From contig NZ_AP018288.1 of the NCBI RefSeq assembly GCF_002368335.1, positions 6,515,221 through 6,579,220 on the forward strand: a stretch of 64,000 nucleotides of DNA. The letters run 5' to 3'. The stretch comes from Nostoc sp. NIES-4103 (lineage in GTDB: Bacteria; Cyanobacteriota; Cyanobacteriia; Cyanobacteriales; Nostocaceae). The position numbers were made by a program, and so were the translations under genes. Below are positions 32,665-42,180 of this stretch, piece after piece. Position 1 is the stretch's first letter. The number at the start of each line of letters is the position of its first letter. The notes under the pieces are model-generated. The model did not search any database. It was given only the letters and a program-made list of their open reading frames with translations, and had not been told where the DNA came from.

Positions 32665-35190
32665 TTAAAACCTTTCACCAATACCAAAGTTGATCCGGCT
32701 ATCACCATCGTCGCTGAGACCATAGTCGATGCGAATTGGGCCTAGTGGAGATTGCACACGCACACCAATACCATAGCCGTAGCCGGTGCCGTTTTTGTTT
32801 AGCACTTCAGCTGCCCTAGTGGTGGTTCCCAAATCACTGCCGACATCAAAAAATAGTGCGCCGCTGACAACTGAGAAAACTGGGAAACGGTACTCAACGG
32901 ATGCTTGCACATAACTGCGTCCACTGCTTAATCCACCTTCTTCATAACCTCTAACAGAGTTACTACCACCAAGGGTAAAAGCTTCGTAGGGAGGTAAGTC
33001 ACCTAGGATAGTCCCCCCTTGCAAGTTAAATGCTAGGGTTTGTGGTCCTTTAGTCAGGCTGAGAAAGTTGACGGGTAAATATTGGCTGTAGCTACCCCGT
33101 AATCTTGTGAGGAAAATACTACCTAGCCCTATGGGTACTGACTGATCCACGCCGAAGCGGAGGTAAGAGCCGCTAGTTGGTTGTAAAGGATTATTACGGC
33201 GATCGCGTTGGGCGCCCAATTGCAATAGTAGTAAATCGTCTTGACCTTCCCCAGACAGACTCAGTGGCACTGTCTGAGGTTGATTGTTGCTGTCTAGGAT
33301 GAGTTCTTCATTTTCATCATATAGCGCTCCTTCTCTTCTAATGTCACCATCGCTATCGCGTGCAGACACTCGTTGATACTGCAAACCTGCTGAAGCTGTC
33401 CATTCCGATCTTTCATAAGGATTACCGGAAAGGGGACGGGTAAAAGTAATACCGCCACCTAAACGGAGAACACGAGGGCGATCGGCATCATCTTCTCCTT
33501 GCCCTGGTATAAAGGTTCTAATATCCTGATCATCTTTGCCGTCAAAAATCAACGAAATAGAGCTACGGCGGAAAAGATTAGCTGTGTAGGAAGTTCTATA
33601 GGGATCTCCTGCAATCCAGGGGTCGGTGAACCGCAGATCAAACAGCAGTTCTCGCTGTCCTACTTGTACCTCAGCACCGAGTTTTTGGTTTCTGCCGTTC
33701 AGGTTTTGCTGCTGATAGCTAACTGTACCAAATAGCCCACTAGCAGAACTGATCCCAGCCCCAGCAGCAATAGAACCGCTGCTGCGTTCTGCCACATTCA
33801 CCACCACGTCCACCTTACTAGGGTCTGTACCTGGGTCGAGGGAGACATTCACGTCTTCAAACAATCCCAATCCATATACCCGCTGTAGGTCTTTTTGCAC
33901 CGTGTTGCGGTTAAATACTTGTCCTGGCTTTAATTCCAACTCTCGTTTAATAATATAGTCCTGTGTCCGGCCCCGAATTGGTTCTCCCTTTTCGTTTGTC
34001 TCCTGACCTTCTTTATTACGAAAACGGACTTTAACGTTCTCTACTACCCCTTCTGCTACTTGTAGGGTAACAACTCCGTTTTGCGAGACTTGGGGTGCCC
34101 CAATTACGTTTGCCAACACATAGCCTTTGTCTTGATAACGCTTGGTTAGCTGCTTGATTCCCTCTTGCAAATCACGCAGATTAAGTATTTTTCCATACTG
34201 TTCACCGAAGACTTCATCAGTGGTTGCCGCAGGCAGTACCGAAGGAACACCAGTGCCAGGATTAGCTTGCACTTCTACCTTCGTTAACACTGGGTTCGGT
34301 TGCACAACAAAGCTGACTCGCACGCCCAAGGGAGTATCTTCTGGTACTGCCTGGACGTTGGAAAAGTAGCCAGTACCAAATATGGCATTAATATCTTCTT
34401 GCAACTGGGAACGCGTTGTCGTTCGTCCTGGTTGAGTACGAATTACTCGATAAACTTGGTTTTCTAGTTCCGGTGATAGCTGTCCTGTCTGAGGTGTGAC
34501 TACAACTTCCGACACTAACACACGGGGTTCATTCGCTTCTGGCGTGGCGTTTGGAGTGTTGAAATTCTCTGGAGGTGGAGTTGTTCCAGGTGTTGGGGAA
34601 GGCGTTTGTTGTTCAGTTGTCGGGGGTGAAATTTCTGGAGTGGAATTAGGCTGTTGAATTGACGGGTTTGGGGTTGTTTCTAGGGTTGGGGAAGGCGCTT
34701 GTTGTTCAGTTGTTGGGGGTGAAATTTCTGGAGTGGAATTAGGCTGTTGAATTGCCGGGTTTGGGGTTGTTTCTAGGGTTGGGGAAGGCGCTTGTTGTTC
34801 AGTTGTTGGGGGTGAAATTTCTGGAGTGGAATTAGGCTGTTGAATTGTTGGGTTTGGGGTTGTCTGTGGTATTTGTGCCGTTGTGGACGTTGGTAAAGTA
34901 GGCACTATTACCCCTGATGTTGCTTTTGCTGCTGACTTAGCTGGAAACACTCCCACAACAATAGACTCAGAATCTTGCGGCGGCTTCACCTCGGTTAGCT
35001 TGGAGTGAGGTTCTAGACTCTGGCTAGCTAAATCTTTACCTGTGTTCTTTTCTGGCTGCTGATTTGTCGCGGGTGTGAAAACCTCTGCTGTCTGTTTTAG
35101 ACTGTTAGCGGTTTGTGCCTTAGCACTCAGCGAACCACCTAAGGGTGCTGCAATTGCTACAGCAGCCAGCAATACGGGAGATAAACGCAT
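32665..35190 (-). CDS. bamA: Omp85/BamA outer-membrane assembly protein
   Basis: The central protein of outer-membrane beta-barrel insertion. From ATG 35190 it is about 841 residues: a signal peptide (MRLSPVLLAAVAIAAPLGGS), a long Pro/Thr/Gln-rich linker, three POTRA domains (about residues 225-475), and a 16-strand Omp85 barrel. The barrel contains VRGYEEGGLSSGRSYVQASV, GVRVQSPLGPIRIDYGLS and the terminal FGIGERF. AGAGGA precedes 35190; an ATG at 35217 adds nine residues without a binding site. The linker contains three 31-residue tandem repeats. It is transcribed toward lpxC, joining barrel assembly with lipid A synthesis. Confidence 0.93.
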   Translation of the reverse strand: MRLSPVLLAAVAIAAPLGGSLSAKAQTANSLKQTAEVFTPATNQQPEKNTGKDLASQSLEPHSKLTEVKPPQDSESIVVGVFPAKSAAKATSGVIVPTLPTSTTAQIPQTTPNPTIQQPNSTPEISPPTTEQQAPSPTLETTPNPAIQQPNSTPEISPPTTEQQAPSPTLETTPNPSIQQPNSTPEISPPTTEQQTPSPTPGTTPPPENFNTPNATPEANEPRVLVSEVVVTPQTGQLSPELENQVYRVIRTQPGRTTTRSQLQEDINAIFGTGYFSNVQAVPEDTPLGVRVSFVVQPNPVLTKVEVQANPGTGVPSVLPAATTDEVFGEQYGKILNLRDLQEGIKQLTKRYQDKGYVLANVIGAPQVSQNGVVTLQVAEGVVENVKVRFRNKEGQETNEKGEPIRGRTQDYIIKRELELKPGQVFNRNTVQKDLQRVYGLGLFEDVNVSLDPGTDPSKVDVVVNVAERSSGSIAAGAGISSASGLFGTVSYQQQNLNGRNQKLGAEVQVGQRELLFDLRFTDPWIAGDPYRTSYTANLFRRSSISLIFDGKDDQDIRTFIPGQGEDDADRPRVLRLGGGITFTRPLSGNPYERSEWTASAGLQYQRVSARDSDGDIRREGALYDENEELILDSNNQPQTVPLSLSGEGQDDLLLLQLGAQRDRRNNPLQPTSGSYLRFGVDQSVPIGLGSIFLTRLRGSYSQYLPVNFLSLTKGPQTLAFNLQGGTILGDLPPYEAFTLGGSNSVRGYEEGGLSSGRSYVQASVEYRFPVFSVVSGALFFDVGSDLGTTTRAAEVLNKNGTGYGYGIGVRVQSPLGPIRIDYGLSDDGDSRINFGIGERF
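34585..34863. repeat. Three 93-base tandem repeats inside bamA
   Basis: Each unit encodes 31 residues of the type TTPNPTIQQPNSTPEISPPT followed by TEQQAPSPTLE. Units 1 and 2 are almost identical, and unit 3 diverges at its end (TPSPTPG). The repeat lies in the periplasmic linker ahead of POTRA 1 and keeps the reading frame, so copy number may vary between strains. Confidence 0.92.
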
Positions 35191-35247
35191 TCTATTTAAA
35201 TTCCTCTTTACATCCACACACCATCACAAACTAGTCATTTGTCTGTG

Positions 35248-35284
35248 GTCAGTTGTCATTAGTTAATAGTTAATGACAACTGAC
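35248..35284. repeat. Perfect 14-bp hairpin between purC and bamA
   Basis: GTCAGTTGTCATTA (35248-35261) is perfectly complementary to 35271-35284 around a 9-base loop. It lies after the purC stop on the transcribed minus strand, but no T-run follows. It may act as an mRNA-stabilising stem or a weak terminator. Confidence 0.75.
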
Positions 35285-35322
35285 AACCGACATTTCACAT
35301 GAGTTTAATCTATGTTGCCCAC

Positions 35323-36060
35323 TTAATTTTGACTTTCTACTACTTGTATTACTCGTTCTAAAACCTCCTGGTAAGCATCTTCTACATTCCCTAAATCTCG
35401 GCGGAAGCGGTCTTTATCCATTACCCGACGGTCTGGGTCTGCTTCTGCTGTGTTCCACAAACGGCAGGTGTCTGGGCTAATTTCGTCTGCCAAGAGTATC
35501 TGCTGTTGTGAATCCAAACCAAATTCTAGTTTGAAGTCTACTAGAGTAATGCCACATTGCCGCCAAAAGTCTCTGAGGAATTTGTTGATTTCCAATGCTA
35601 GATTGGTAATTACATCCACTTGTTCCGCAGTAGCCAGTTCGAGCAACAGCAAGCGATCGCGTGTTAGTAGTGGATCTCCTAATTGATCATTTTTGTAATA
35701 AAACTCTACCAAAGGCTTTTGCAAAACTTTACCTAATGGTAATCCTGTTTGTTGACACAGGCTACCAGCAGCAATATTCCTCACTACTACTTCTAAAGGC
35801 AAAATCTTGACTGACTTCACCCGCATTTGATTTGGGGCTGGACTGTCAATAAAGTGAGTTTTTATACCATAAGCTTCCAATTGTTTAAATAAATGGCTGG
35901 AAATGCTACAATTAATTTGTCCTTTGCCGTGAATACTGCCGCGCTTTTGGGCATTAAATGCAGTGGCATCATCTTTAAAGTCAGCTAATAAGACTTCCGG
36001 ATCGTCCGTTGTATAAAGAATTTTGGCTTTGCCTTCGTATAACTTGGAATGAACAGACAT
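35323..36060 (-). CDS. purC: Phosphoribosylaminoimidazole-succinocarboxamide synthase
   Basis: PurC (SAICAR synthase) couples CAIR to aspartate with ATP in purine synthesis. The 245-residue protein starts MSVHSKLYEGKAKILYTTDD and has the family motifs LLADFKDDATAFN, GIKTHFIDSP, VVVRNIAAGSL, LVDFKLEFGLD and LLADEISPDTCRLWN. Length fits the bacterial short form. It is on the same strand as bamA, but a perfect hairpin and 100 bases lie between them. Confidence 0.96.
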   Translation of the reverse strand: MSVHSKLYEGKAKILYTTDDPEVLLADFKDDATAFNAQKRGSIHGKGQINCSISSHLFKQLEAYGIKTHFIDSPAPNQMRVKSVKILPLEVVVRNIAAGSLCQQTGLPLGKVLQKPLVEFYYKNDQLGDPLLTRDRLLLLELATAEQVDVITNLALEINKFLRDFWRQCGITLVDFKLEFGLDSQQQILLADEISPDTCRLWNTAEADPDRRVMDKDRFRRDLGNVEDAYQEVLERVIQVVESQN

Positions 36061-36641
36061 GATGGCAGGTAAAGTTTTGGGCGATGTGCAGCTTTTGTCC
36101 TTTCGGGCTTAACCATTTTATCTTTAGTTATCCGAGATTAACCATTAGGCGTTAGTTAGTCATTAAGGCTAAACAGACAAGGACACAAAAATCACCCTAA
36201 AGATCCAACTTATGATATACGACAATTGCTTTTACTATGTGCTAATATCTGCTGTAAGTGCTATTTCGTTGTAAAAAGGTAATATTTACTACTAAAAGGC
36301 TAAGTATTATTTCGCAATAGTAGTATATTAAAATTTAGGAGATGTCCTTGATTTGGCTATCGTTAATTAAAATCTCAATTTCACAATTGATGAAATAAAT
36401 TGACAATCAGTGCAAAGAGTCAACTCTCCTCTATTGTCCGTTTTACAGAAATTTTATTTGTCAAGCTTACTGCCAAATCACTTTAAACTCTATCTTCATG
36501 TATCTCAATTCAGAATCAACTAATTCCTGACTAACCTTTACTAAAGAGGTATTAATGATTTAGTTTCTCCTGATCTGACAAAAGAAAGATGAGGGTAGCT
36601 ATTAGTTTAGCTTCAGATAAAACAGGAGGCATACTGCAAAA
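36061..36641. other. Divergent intergenic region, purC and DUF7219 gene
   Basis: AT-rich DNA of 580 bases with no gene recognised on either strand. It must hold the promoters of both divergent genes. I found no named riboswitch, and AGGAGG at 36626-36631 is the likely ribosome binding region of the DUF7219 gene. No strong promoter was picked. Confidence 0.45.
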
Positions 36642-36917
36642 ATGGAGAAAAAAATAGTGGACAAAGATGATTTTCTCTATCCTCGTGGTCGTTACTACGG
36701 TCAGGTAAAGCCAGAAAACTTGGTTTTTAATGCCAATTTACAAGAATTTGCTCAACGAGTAAGTTACATCTGTAACTTAGAAACCGGAGGAAAACTCCCA
36801 CCAGAAGAAGCATACGAACAAATAAAAGTTTTGTGGAAGCAGTTAAAAAACACGAAAAAACAACTGAAAATTGGCGAAAACCCTTTTCAGAGTGACTCTG
36901 GTAATACAGAAGAATGA
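36642..36917 (+). CDS. DUF7219 family small protein
   Basis: A 91-residue soluble protein (MEKKIVDKDDFLYPRGRYYG, QVKPENLVFNANLQEFAQRV, ICNLETGGKLPPEEAYEQIK, LWKQLKNTKKQL). I recognise it as the small cyanobacterial DUF7219 family of unknown function. It is predicted to be mostly helical, with a short acidic C-terminus. AGGAGG lies 11 bases upstream of the ATG. It stands alone between two minus-strand genes. No metal- or nucleotide-binding motif is visible. Confidence 0.78.
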   Translation: MEKKIVDKDDFLYPRGRYYGQVKPENLVFNANLQEFAQRVSYICNLETGGKLPPEEAYEQIKVLWKQLKNTKKQLKIGENPFQSDSGNTEE

Positions 36918-37021
36918 AAAGTTAAGAAATTTAAATTGGATGTTGACTGATGGCTGACAGCAATTAAAAATTACTATGGTATGGTTTTTGTTTGGAAGTG
37001 CTTTAGTAAACAGTCAAGATT

Positions 37022-37054
37022 TTTTACTATTGCCCATTGACCATTGACTATTGA
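37022..37054. repeat. CCATTGA/CTATTGA heptamer array
   Basis: Four TTGACCA/TTGACTA units directly precede the cyclase stop codon. This is the same heptamer class as at 953 and 32590. Confidence 0.8.
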
Positions 37055-39715
37055 CTACTTGGCAATCATTGTCCAAGCACCATCCCAAGAAACTGGGGGG
37101 TTTGTTTGCTGGTAGGCATGAGCGCGTTCCAAGTGTATGTTTACGGCTTGATCTGTAGGTCGAATATTTTTAGCTGCTGCAAAACAAGCGATCGCTTGTG
37201 CAAAATCACGGGATAAATAAGCAGTGCGCCCAGCGTGGTAATGGTATAAAAATTCTTGGGTGGTAGCGTCTAGAGGATTAGTGCGATCGCCTATCAACTC
37301 ATAGATATTTACTGCTTGATGTTTACCCTTAACCCGAATTTTATCCAACTGACGCACCCAGATTAAATCGCTGCAAAGTTGGTAAGTAGATTCACTCAAA
37401 AGAATATCGCAACCGTATTCTTTGGTAATTCCTTCCAAACGAGAGCTTAAATTTACACTATCTCCAATGACTGTATAATCCATACGTTTGTGAGAGCCAA
37501 TATTGCCTGAAACTACTTCCCCAGAACTCATACCGATACCTATATGGATTTGAGGCTGTGCCTGAATAATGCGGCGTTGGTTAAACTCCTCCAGACGACG
37601 CCGCATATCCAACGCTGACTGCACGGCTCTTTTAGCATGATTTTCTGTAAGTGGTAACGGCGCACCAAACACTGCCATTAAAGCATCACCCATAAACTTA
37701 TCTAAAGTGCCTTCATAGTTGAAAACTGCCTCTACCATAGTTTCAAAATACTGATTCAGCAGTGATACTACCTCAGCTGCACCGAGATTTTCCGTAAGTG
37801 TTGTGTAGCCTCGAATATCAGAGAACAAAATAGTCACTTCCTTACGTTCACCCACCATCAACGCATCTTCGCCCAGCACCATTACTTGCTCAGCAACATG
37901 GGGAGTTAAGTAACGGTACATGGTGTTTTTCATGCGTTTTTGCTGGCTGATGTCTTCTAAAACCACTAAACCGCCCCGCACCCCGCCTTCTGGGTTCGTC
38001 AAGGGCTTAACAGTTAGATTAATACTACGTTCTAATTTTTGTACTTGATTAGAGGTAAGAAACTCAGATTTTGGAGTTAAAGAAAGATTCCAAGGAACAA
38101 AAATATCTGGATTAGTGCTAATTCGTACCGCTAAAATTAACTGCTGAGTAGGGAGCGAGGAAGATGGGGGAGATGGGGGAGATGAGGAGGATGAGGAAGA
38201 ACTAACTACTGGTTCCTGCCTCCTACTTTCTGCTTTTTCACTCCGAACTCCTAACTCTTCACTGTTAACTTGATAAAGTCCTACTGTTAAATTTTGCTCT
38301 GGCACATAATGCTTTGCCCCAGTTTTTAAGCTATCTTCTAAACGCATTTGTAAATTTTCAATGGGCATAACTTCCCAAACGAAGCGACCTAGTAATTGTT
38401 GTTCCCATAAAAGTTTGTTGCTTCTGGTGTTCACCTCACCCAATGGACATCCTAATAAAGCTAATGCTGCATCATTAATTGTGACAATTCGTCCTGCCAT
38501 ATCTGTAGAAATAACGGCATCTGACAGACTTTGCAAAATGTCTTTCTGATATTGTTTTTCTAATAGCACATTCTCAAACAAACGTGCATTCTCTAAAGCT
38601 ATTCCTGCTTGGATATTAAAAGCACGCATGAACTCTTCATCAGAAGAGCTAAAACTACCTTGTTGCTTATTAACTAACTGTGTGACTCCAATTAGTTCAT
38701 TTGCCGAATTAAAGACTGGCAAACACAATATATTACGGGTTAAATATCCAGTTTTTCTATCTGTACTTGGGTCAAAACGTGGGTCTTTATAGGCATCAGT
38801 AATATTGAGCGCTGTACCTGTAGATGCCACATAGCCAACAATACCACGGTTAGCTGGAATGCGGATTTCTATCATGTTTGTACCATCTGCTGCTGCTACC
38901 TTTGTCCACAGTTCGCCCATTTCTTTACGATACAAAAACAGTGTACTGCGGTCTGCTTGCATTAAGATTCGGGCTTGTTCCATGACCATCTGTAAAGTTG
39001 CTTCTAAATCTAAACTTTGCCCTAGGGTCTGGGTTGCTCGTAACAAAGCTGTTGCACCCCGTTGATTGCGAGCTGCTACATAGAAAGATTGACAACTTTC
39101 TAAAATGATTCCGATAGAAGAGGCAAAGTCTCGAAAACGCTCTTCATCATCATAGTTAAATGGAATATTTCCAGCTTTATTTGCCAGTTGAACGACCGCT
39201 ACAGTCTGATTTTTACTACTAACAACAGGCATACATAAAAGATTACGAATTTTGTAGCCCATTTGTTTTTCTAAATCTGGGCTGAATAGGGGGTGTGTAG
39301 AGGTATCAGATATATTTAAATATTTGCCTGTACTGGCAACATGACCTGGAATTCCAACTGTAATAGGAATGCGAATTTCTAAAAATTTTTGAGTATTATC
39401 TTGAGGTACTTTTGACCAAAGTTGACTTTTGTCATAGTCTAATAAAAAAATTGCTGTGTGTTCTGCTTGGAGAATTTGAGCAATTTTGAGTGTAATTGCT
39501 TCTAGAACTTGCTCCAACATTGTTTCTAGAGCTTCATTATTTATTAGATCAATTGCTCTGAGAAATTGCTGAAATTCAGCAGTGATAAAGTCAAGTAAGC
39601 AAACAAACTCGTTAACAGATAAGTCCTTGACACGAGACAGCAAAGCGTGGGTGCGATTGACTTGAGTAAGTTCAATTAATGTAGCCAAGACGCTACCAGG
39701 ATTGGGAAGAGTCAT
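37055..39715 (-). CDS. cyaB: Adenylate cyclase, GAF-GAF-PAS-class III cyclase (CyaB type)
   Basis: An 886-residue signalling enzyme making cAMP. It has two tandem GAF domains (about 58-210 and 228-382), a PAS domain (about 392-575, disrupted by an insert) and a class III catalytic domain (about 622-800) with a short TPR-like tail. Catalytic residues are present: metal-binding Asp633 (FSDIRG) and Asp677 (MGDAL), adenine-selecting Lys673 and Thr748, Asn755 and Arg759. Lys/Thr favours adenylate over guanylate cyclase. The order matches Anabaena CyaB1/CyaB2, whose GAF domains bind cyclic nucleotides. Residues 483-525 are a low-complexity insert built from intergenic repeat sequence. Confidence 0.9.
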   Translation of the reverse strand: MTLPNPGSVLATLIELTQVNRTHALLSRVKDLSVNEFVCLLDFITAEFQQFLRAIDLINNEALETMLEQVLEAITLKIAQILQAEHTAIFLLDYDKSQLWSKVPQDNTQKFLEIRIPITVGIPGHVASTGKYLNISDTSTHPLFSPDLEKQMGYKIRNLLCMPVVSSKNQTVAVVQLANKAGNIPFNYDDEERFRDFASSIGIILESCQSFYVAARNQRGATALLRATQTLGQSLDLEATLQMVMEQARILMQADRSTLFLYRKEMGELWTKVAAADGTNMIEIRIPANRGIVGYVASTGTALNITDAYKDPRFDPSTDRKTGYLTRNILCLPVFNSANELIGVTQLVNKQQGSFSSSDEEFMRAFNIQAGIALENARLFENVLLEKQYQKDILQSLSDAVISTDMAGRIVTINDAALALLGCPLGEVNTRSNKLLWEQQLLGRFVWEVMPIENLQMRLEDSLKTGAKHYVPEQNLTVGLYQVNSEELGVRSEKAESRRQEPVVSSSSSSSSPPSPPSSSLPTQQLILAVRISTNPDIFVPWNLSLTPKSEFLTSNQVQKLERSINLTVKPLTNPEGGVRGGLVVLEDISQQKRMKNTMYRYLTPHVAEQVMVLGEDALMVGERKEVTILFSDIRGYTTLTENLGAAEVVSLLNQYFETMVEAVFNYEGTLDKFMGDALMAVFGAPLPLTENHAKRAVQSALDMRRRLEEFNQRRIIQAQPQIHIGIGMSSGEVVSGNIGSHKRMDYTVIGDSVNLSSRLEGITKEYGCDILLSESTYQLCSDLIWVRQLDKIRVKGKHQAVNIYELIGDRTNPLDATTQEFLYHYHAGRTAYLSRDFAQAIACFAAAKNIRPTDQAVNIHLERAHAYQQTNPPVSWDGAWTMIAK
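38141..38269. repeat. Short-repeat insertion within the cyclase coding sequence
   Basis: The coding DNA here consists of GGGGGAGAT/GAGGATGAG units and GGAGTTCGGAGTGAA-like units, the same sequences that fill intergenic gaps at 13630, 15740 and 60541. In frame it yields LGVRSEKAESRRQE and a run of eight Ser followed by PPSPPSSS, splitting the PAS domain's C-terminal strands. Confidence 0.82.
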
Positions 39716-39734
39716 GGTAATTTGAGATTTTAGT

Positions 39735-39889
39735 ATTTGAAAAGTCGTTAAATATACTAGAAAACCTTCTCCAAACCTGTGATCATAAAAAAGGCCTGGA
39801 AACCCCTATTCCCTTGTGGACAGAGGCTAGGGTAATTAGGCTACTGAGGTTTTCATGTTAATAACAATACTTTTCAAAGACTGACGCAG
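39735..39889. mobile_element. MITE-like element, diverged copy 2
   Basis: TTTGAAAAGTCG (39737 on), AAAACC-TTCTCCAAACCT, GGAAACCCCTATTCCCT and AATACTTTTCAAAGA parallel the element at 19029-19193. The terminal inverted repeats (TTTGAAAAGT / ACTTTTCAAA) are kept; the interior is degraded. Confidence 0.65.
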
Positions 39890-39994
39890 AAATCCGGTTG
39901 ATTTCAAAAATCGGGTTTCTAACACCTTTCGATTAAAGACTAGAAACCAGGTAATAGTTTTCCCAGTTCCTAGTCTCCAGTCACCAAAGATAAA

Positions 39995-40522
39995 TTATTC
40001 AGGCTGGCTACAGTATTTATTTAGTTCATTTACTAATACATCCGACTCCTTACCAGCAGTTTTAGCTGCTGCTGTCAGCGCTGTATCAATTTCTGTTCTA
40101 GCCTTTTGTAATTTTTCCCTACCAGTTGGCGAGGCTTCGGCTGCTTTCGCTGCACCTAGGGCCCTAGCTGCTTTAGCGATCGCTTGACTGAGATTCTCAA
40201 AGACCTTGACAAAACGGCTTTGGAAGCCTTTGATTTTGGTATCTGCCAAATTCAGCTGCTTTAAAGAACCAGTGACAGCTTCCAAATCTTTAGACAGTTG
40301 CATACTTGTTATGACCTGCTGTCCTTTTTTTTGATCAATAAGAGCATTTCCTTCATTCACCACCTGAATGAGTCTTTGACACTGGGAAGCCTTATTTTCA
40401 CTGCAAGCAGTAACTAATAAAGCGATACTGAGACTAATAGGAGCAATAATTAGATATTTACACCACACAGAGATTAACACCCCACCATCAGTAAATCCAA
40501 CCAATATTAACGAATAATTCAC
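39995..40522 (-). CDS. Hypothetical lipoprotein
   Basis: A protein of up to 175 residues with a hydrophobic signal ending in the lipobox LLVTAC, followed by SENKASQCQRLIQVVNEGNA and a long alpha-helical, Ala/Lys-rich region (residues about 95-165; FENLSQAIAKAARALGAAKA). The cysteine should be lipidated and the helical domain exposed in the periplasm. The start is unsure. GTG at 40522 gives the full length, while GTG at 40468 (VWCKYLIIAPISLSI) gives a more typical signal peptide; neither has a good ribosome binding site. I do not recognise a characterised family. Confidence 0.6.
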   Translation of the reverse strand: MNYSLILVGFTDGGVLISVWCKYLIIAPISLSIALLVTACSENKASQCQRLIQVVNEGNALIDQKKGQQVITSMQLSKDLEAVTGSLKQLNLADTKIKGFQSRFVKVFENLSQAIAKAARALGAAKAAEASPTGREKLQKARTEIDTALTAAAKTAGKESDVLVNELNKYCSQPE

Positions 40523-41004
40523 CTATTGAGATGGGATCTGCAAAAGAATGGAATATTTGAACTGTCTAGGAGAACAGACTAAACCTGTAATCACCCACAA
40601 TCTCGTCTATTTCCTCCCTAACTACCCTGACTTAGGTAGGTTTTTGCCTATTTCTGTGGACGCGATCGCTCATAGCTGAGGCTTCTTCACAATTACGAGT
40701 TTTAGAAATGAAAGATTTTACTGAAAACAATATCTCTAGATATTTAATTGACACAATAACATATGTAAATTTCCGGTTACTTTAAAGTTTTTTGATATAA
40801 AAAAGCTATTTATTTCAGATAAGCCTGCGTATTTACTTATTTCTTAAGAGGGATTTTGAGACATTAAAAATTTATCAAAACATTAGATATTAAAGAGTTA
40901 TTTAAATTAGCTATTTACTCTTGTTATTAAGAATTATTGAGAGATATTCTTATGACGTTGGGATAACGTTCACTCAAATTATTTTCAAAACAAGACAGAA
41001 AATC
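40523..41004. other. Intergenic region upstream of the PEP-CTERM gene
   Basis: About 480 bases, strongly AT-rich after 40700, with one HIP1 site near 40662 and no credible gene. The open frame continues upstream of the chosen ATG at 41005 to a TTG at 40921, but that stretch does not look like a signal peptide. Confidence 0.5.
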
Positions 41005-42048
41005 ATGCCGAAATTAAAGGTTATGTCTAGGCTGATAGCAGCATCTACAATTAGCATTGGCTTTTTGTCTATTGCATCTACTGCTCATGCTGTTAACTTA
41101 ACTCCTCAAGAAGAAGGAGAAATTAAACTCACAAATCTGGAATGTCTGAATAGTATCAGCGGTCTAATCCCCAAATGTATAGATACTAGTTCGGGTCAAT
41201 ACGGTTATACAGTCACCAGTTTGAATTACGATCCACAGTTTTCAGCTAGCCGCTTGTTTGCGGATAAAAGGAACACTGCCAACAATTATTCACAATTTGG
41301 AATTCAGTTTTTGGCGCAGGATGCAGGTACTAATACTGATTTAGACATTGTTTGGTTACGTCCAGTAGCCTATAGTGCTGCCGTTGAGAAAAAAGACTCG
41401 CCTAAATCCAATACTTCCAAACAGACTATTGATGCTCCCCCAGGAGCTAGCATTGGAACAGTAAAGGTGACAGCACCCACTACAACAGAAACAACAACAA
41501 CTGCTGATGGTAAAAAAATTATCAAAAACATTACTGTTGAAACAACAACAGTTACCAAGCAAGCTAAGGTTAACGGTATAACCAAGCTAATACAAGAGAT
41601 TACTACTAAGACAATTACTCAAACAACGACAATTACCCCAGGCAAGCCTGTTGAAAATGGGCAGTTAGAAGTTGGTAAATTCCAATTTGATTTCAAAAAT
41701 CCATTGGCAGGAATCAGGTTTAATTTCTTTGATATTGAAGACTCAAAATACTCAGGAATTTTGAGTTATACCAATAGTAAGGGCGAAACTATTTCAATTC
41801 AGGAATTGCTTACTGGGAAAGAAGATGGTAATGTACAGTCACTGATTCTCAATGATGTGCAATCGTTTGTAGTTCAAATGGGTAATCCTGGTTTTAAATA
41901 CGGCTACAAAAATACCTTGTTTAACACTGGTGATGGTGTGAATTTACAAATAGAAACTGTTCCCGAACCTAGTGGTATGGCTGGCTTGGGTGCTTTAGCT
42001 ATGGTAGGTTGGATCAGCAGGCGTCAACGCAAAAATAAAACTACATAA
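41005..42048 (+). CDS. PEP-CTERM sorting domain protein
   Basis: A 347-residue exported protein. A Sec signal peptide (MPKLKVMSRLIAASTISIGF, cleavage near TAHA) is followed by a beta-rich domain and a Thr-rich low-complexity stretch (about residues 150-215, TTTETTTTADG, TKTITQTTTITPG). A second domain contains FDFKNPLAGIRFNFFDIEDS. The C-terminus is a PEP-CTERM anchor, VPEPSGMAGLGALAMVGWIS with the basic tail RRQRKNK. Such proteins are processed by exosortase and displayed on the envelope or secreted in exopolysaccharide. The ATG at 41005 is chosen because it begins a proper signal peptide. A strong terminator follows. Confidence 0.8.
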   Translation: MPKLKVMSRLIAASTISIGFLSIASTAHAVNLTPQEEGEIKLTNLECLNSISGLIPKCIDTSSGQYGYTVTSLNYDPQFSASRLFADKRNTANNYSQFGIQFLAQDAGTNTDLDIVWLRPVAYSAAVEKKDSPKSNTSKQTIDAPPGASIGTVKVTAPTTTETTTTADGKKIIKNITVETTTVTKQAKVNGITKLIQEITTKTITQTTTITPGKPVENGQLEVGKFQFDFKNPLAGIRFNFFDIEDSKYSGILSYTNSKGETISIQELLTGKEDGNVQSLILNDVQSFVVQMGNPGFKYGYKNTLFNTGDGVNLQIETVPEPSGMAGLGALAMVGWISRRQRKNKTT

Positions 42049-42098
42049 AATAGATTTTTGAGGCGTTGTATATTTGCGGCATAATTTTGATAGTTTTT

Positions 42099-42129
42099 GG
42101 GATAGGCTTTCGCCTATCCCTTATTTTTT
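42099..42129 (+). terminator. Rho-independent terminator after the PEP-CTERM gene
   Basis: GGGATAGGC (42099-42107) pairs perfectly with GCCTATCCC (42112-42120) around TTTC, followed by TTATTTTTT. Confidence 0.9.
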
Positions 42130-42180
42130 CACATGGTTAAGTCCTTATATCAAGTCTAGTAAATTGACCATAATAAAAAC

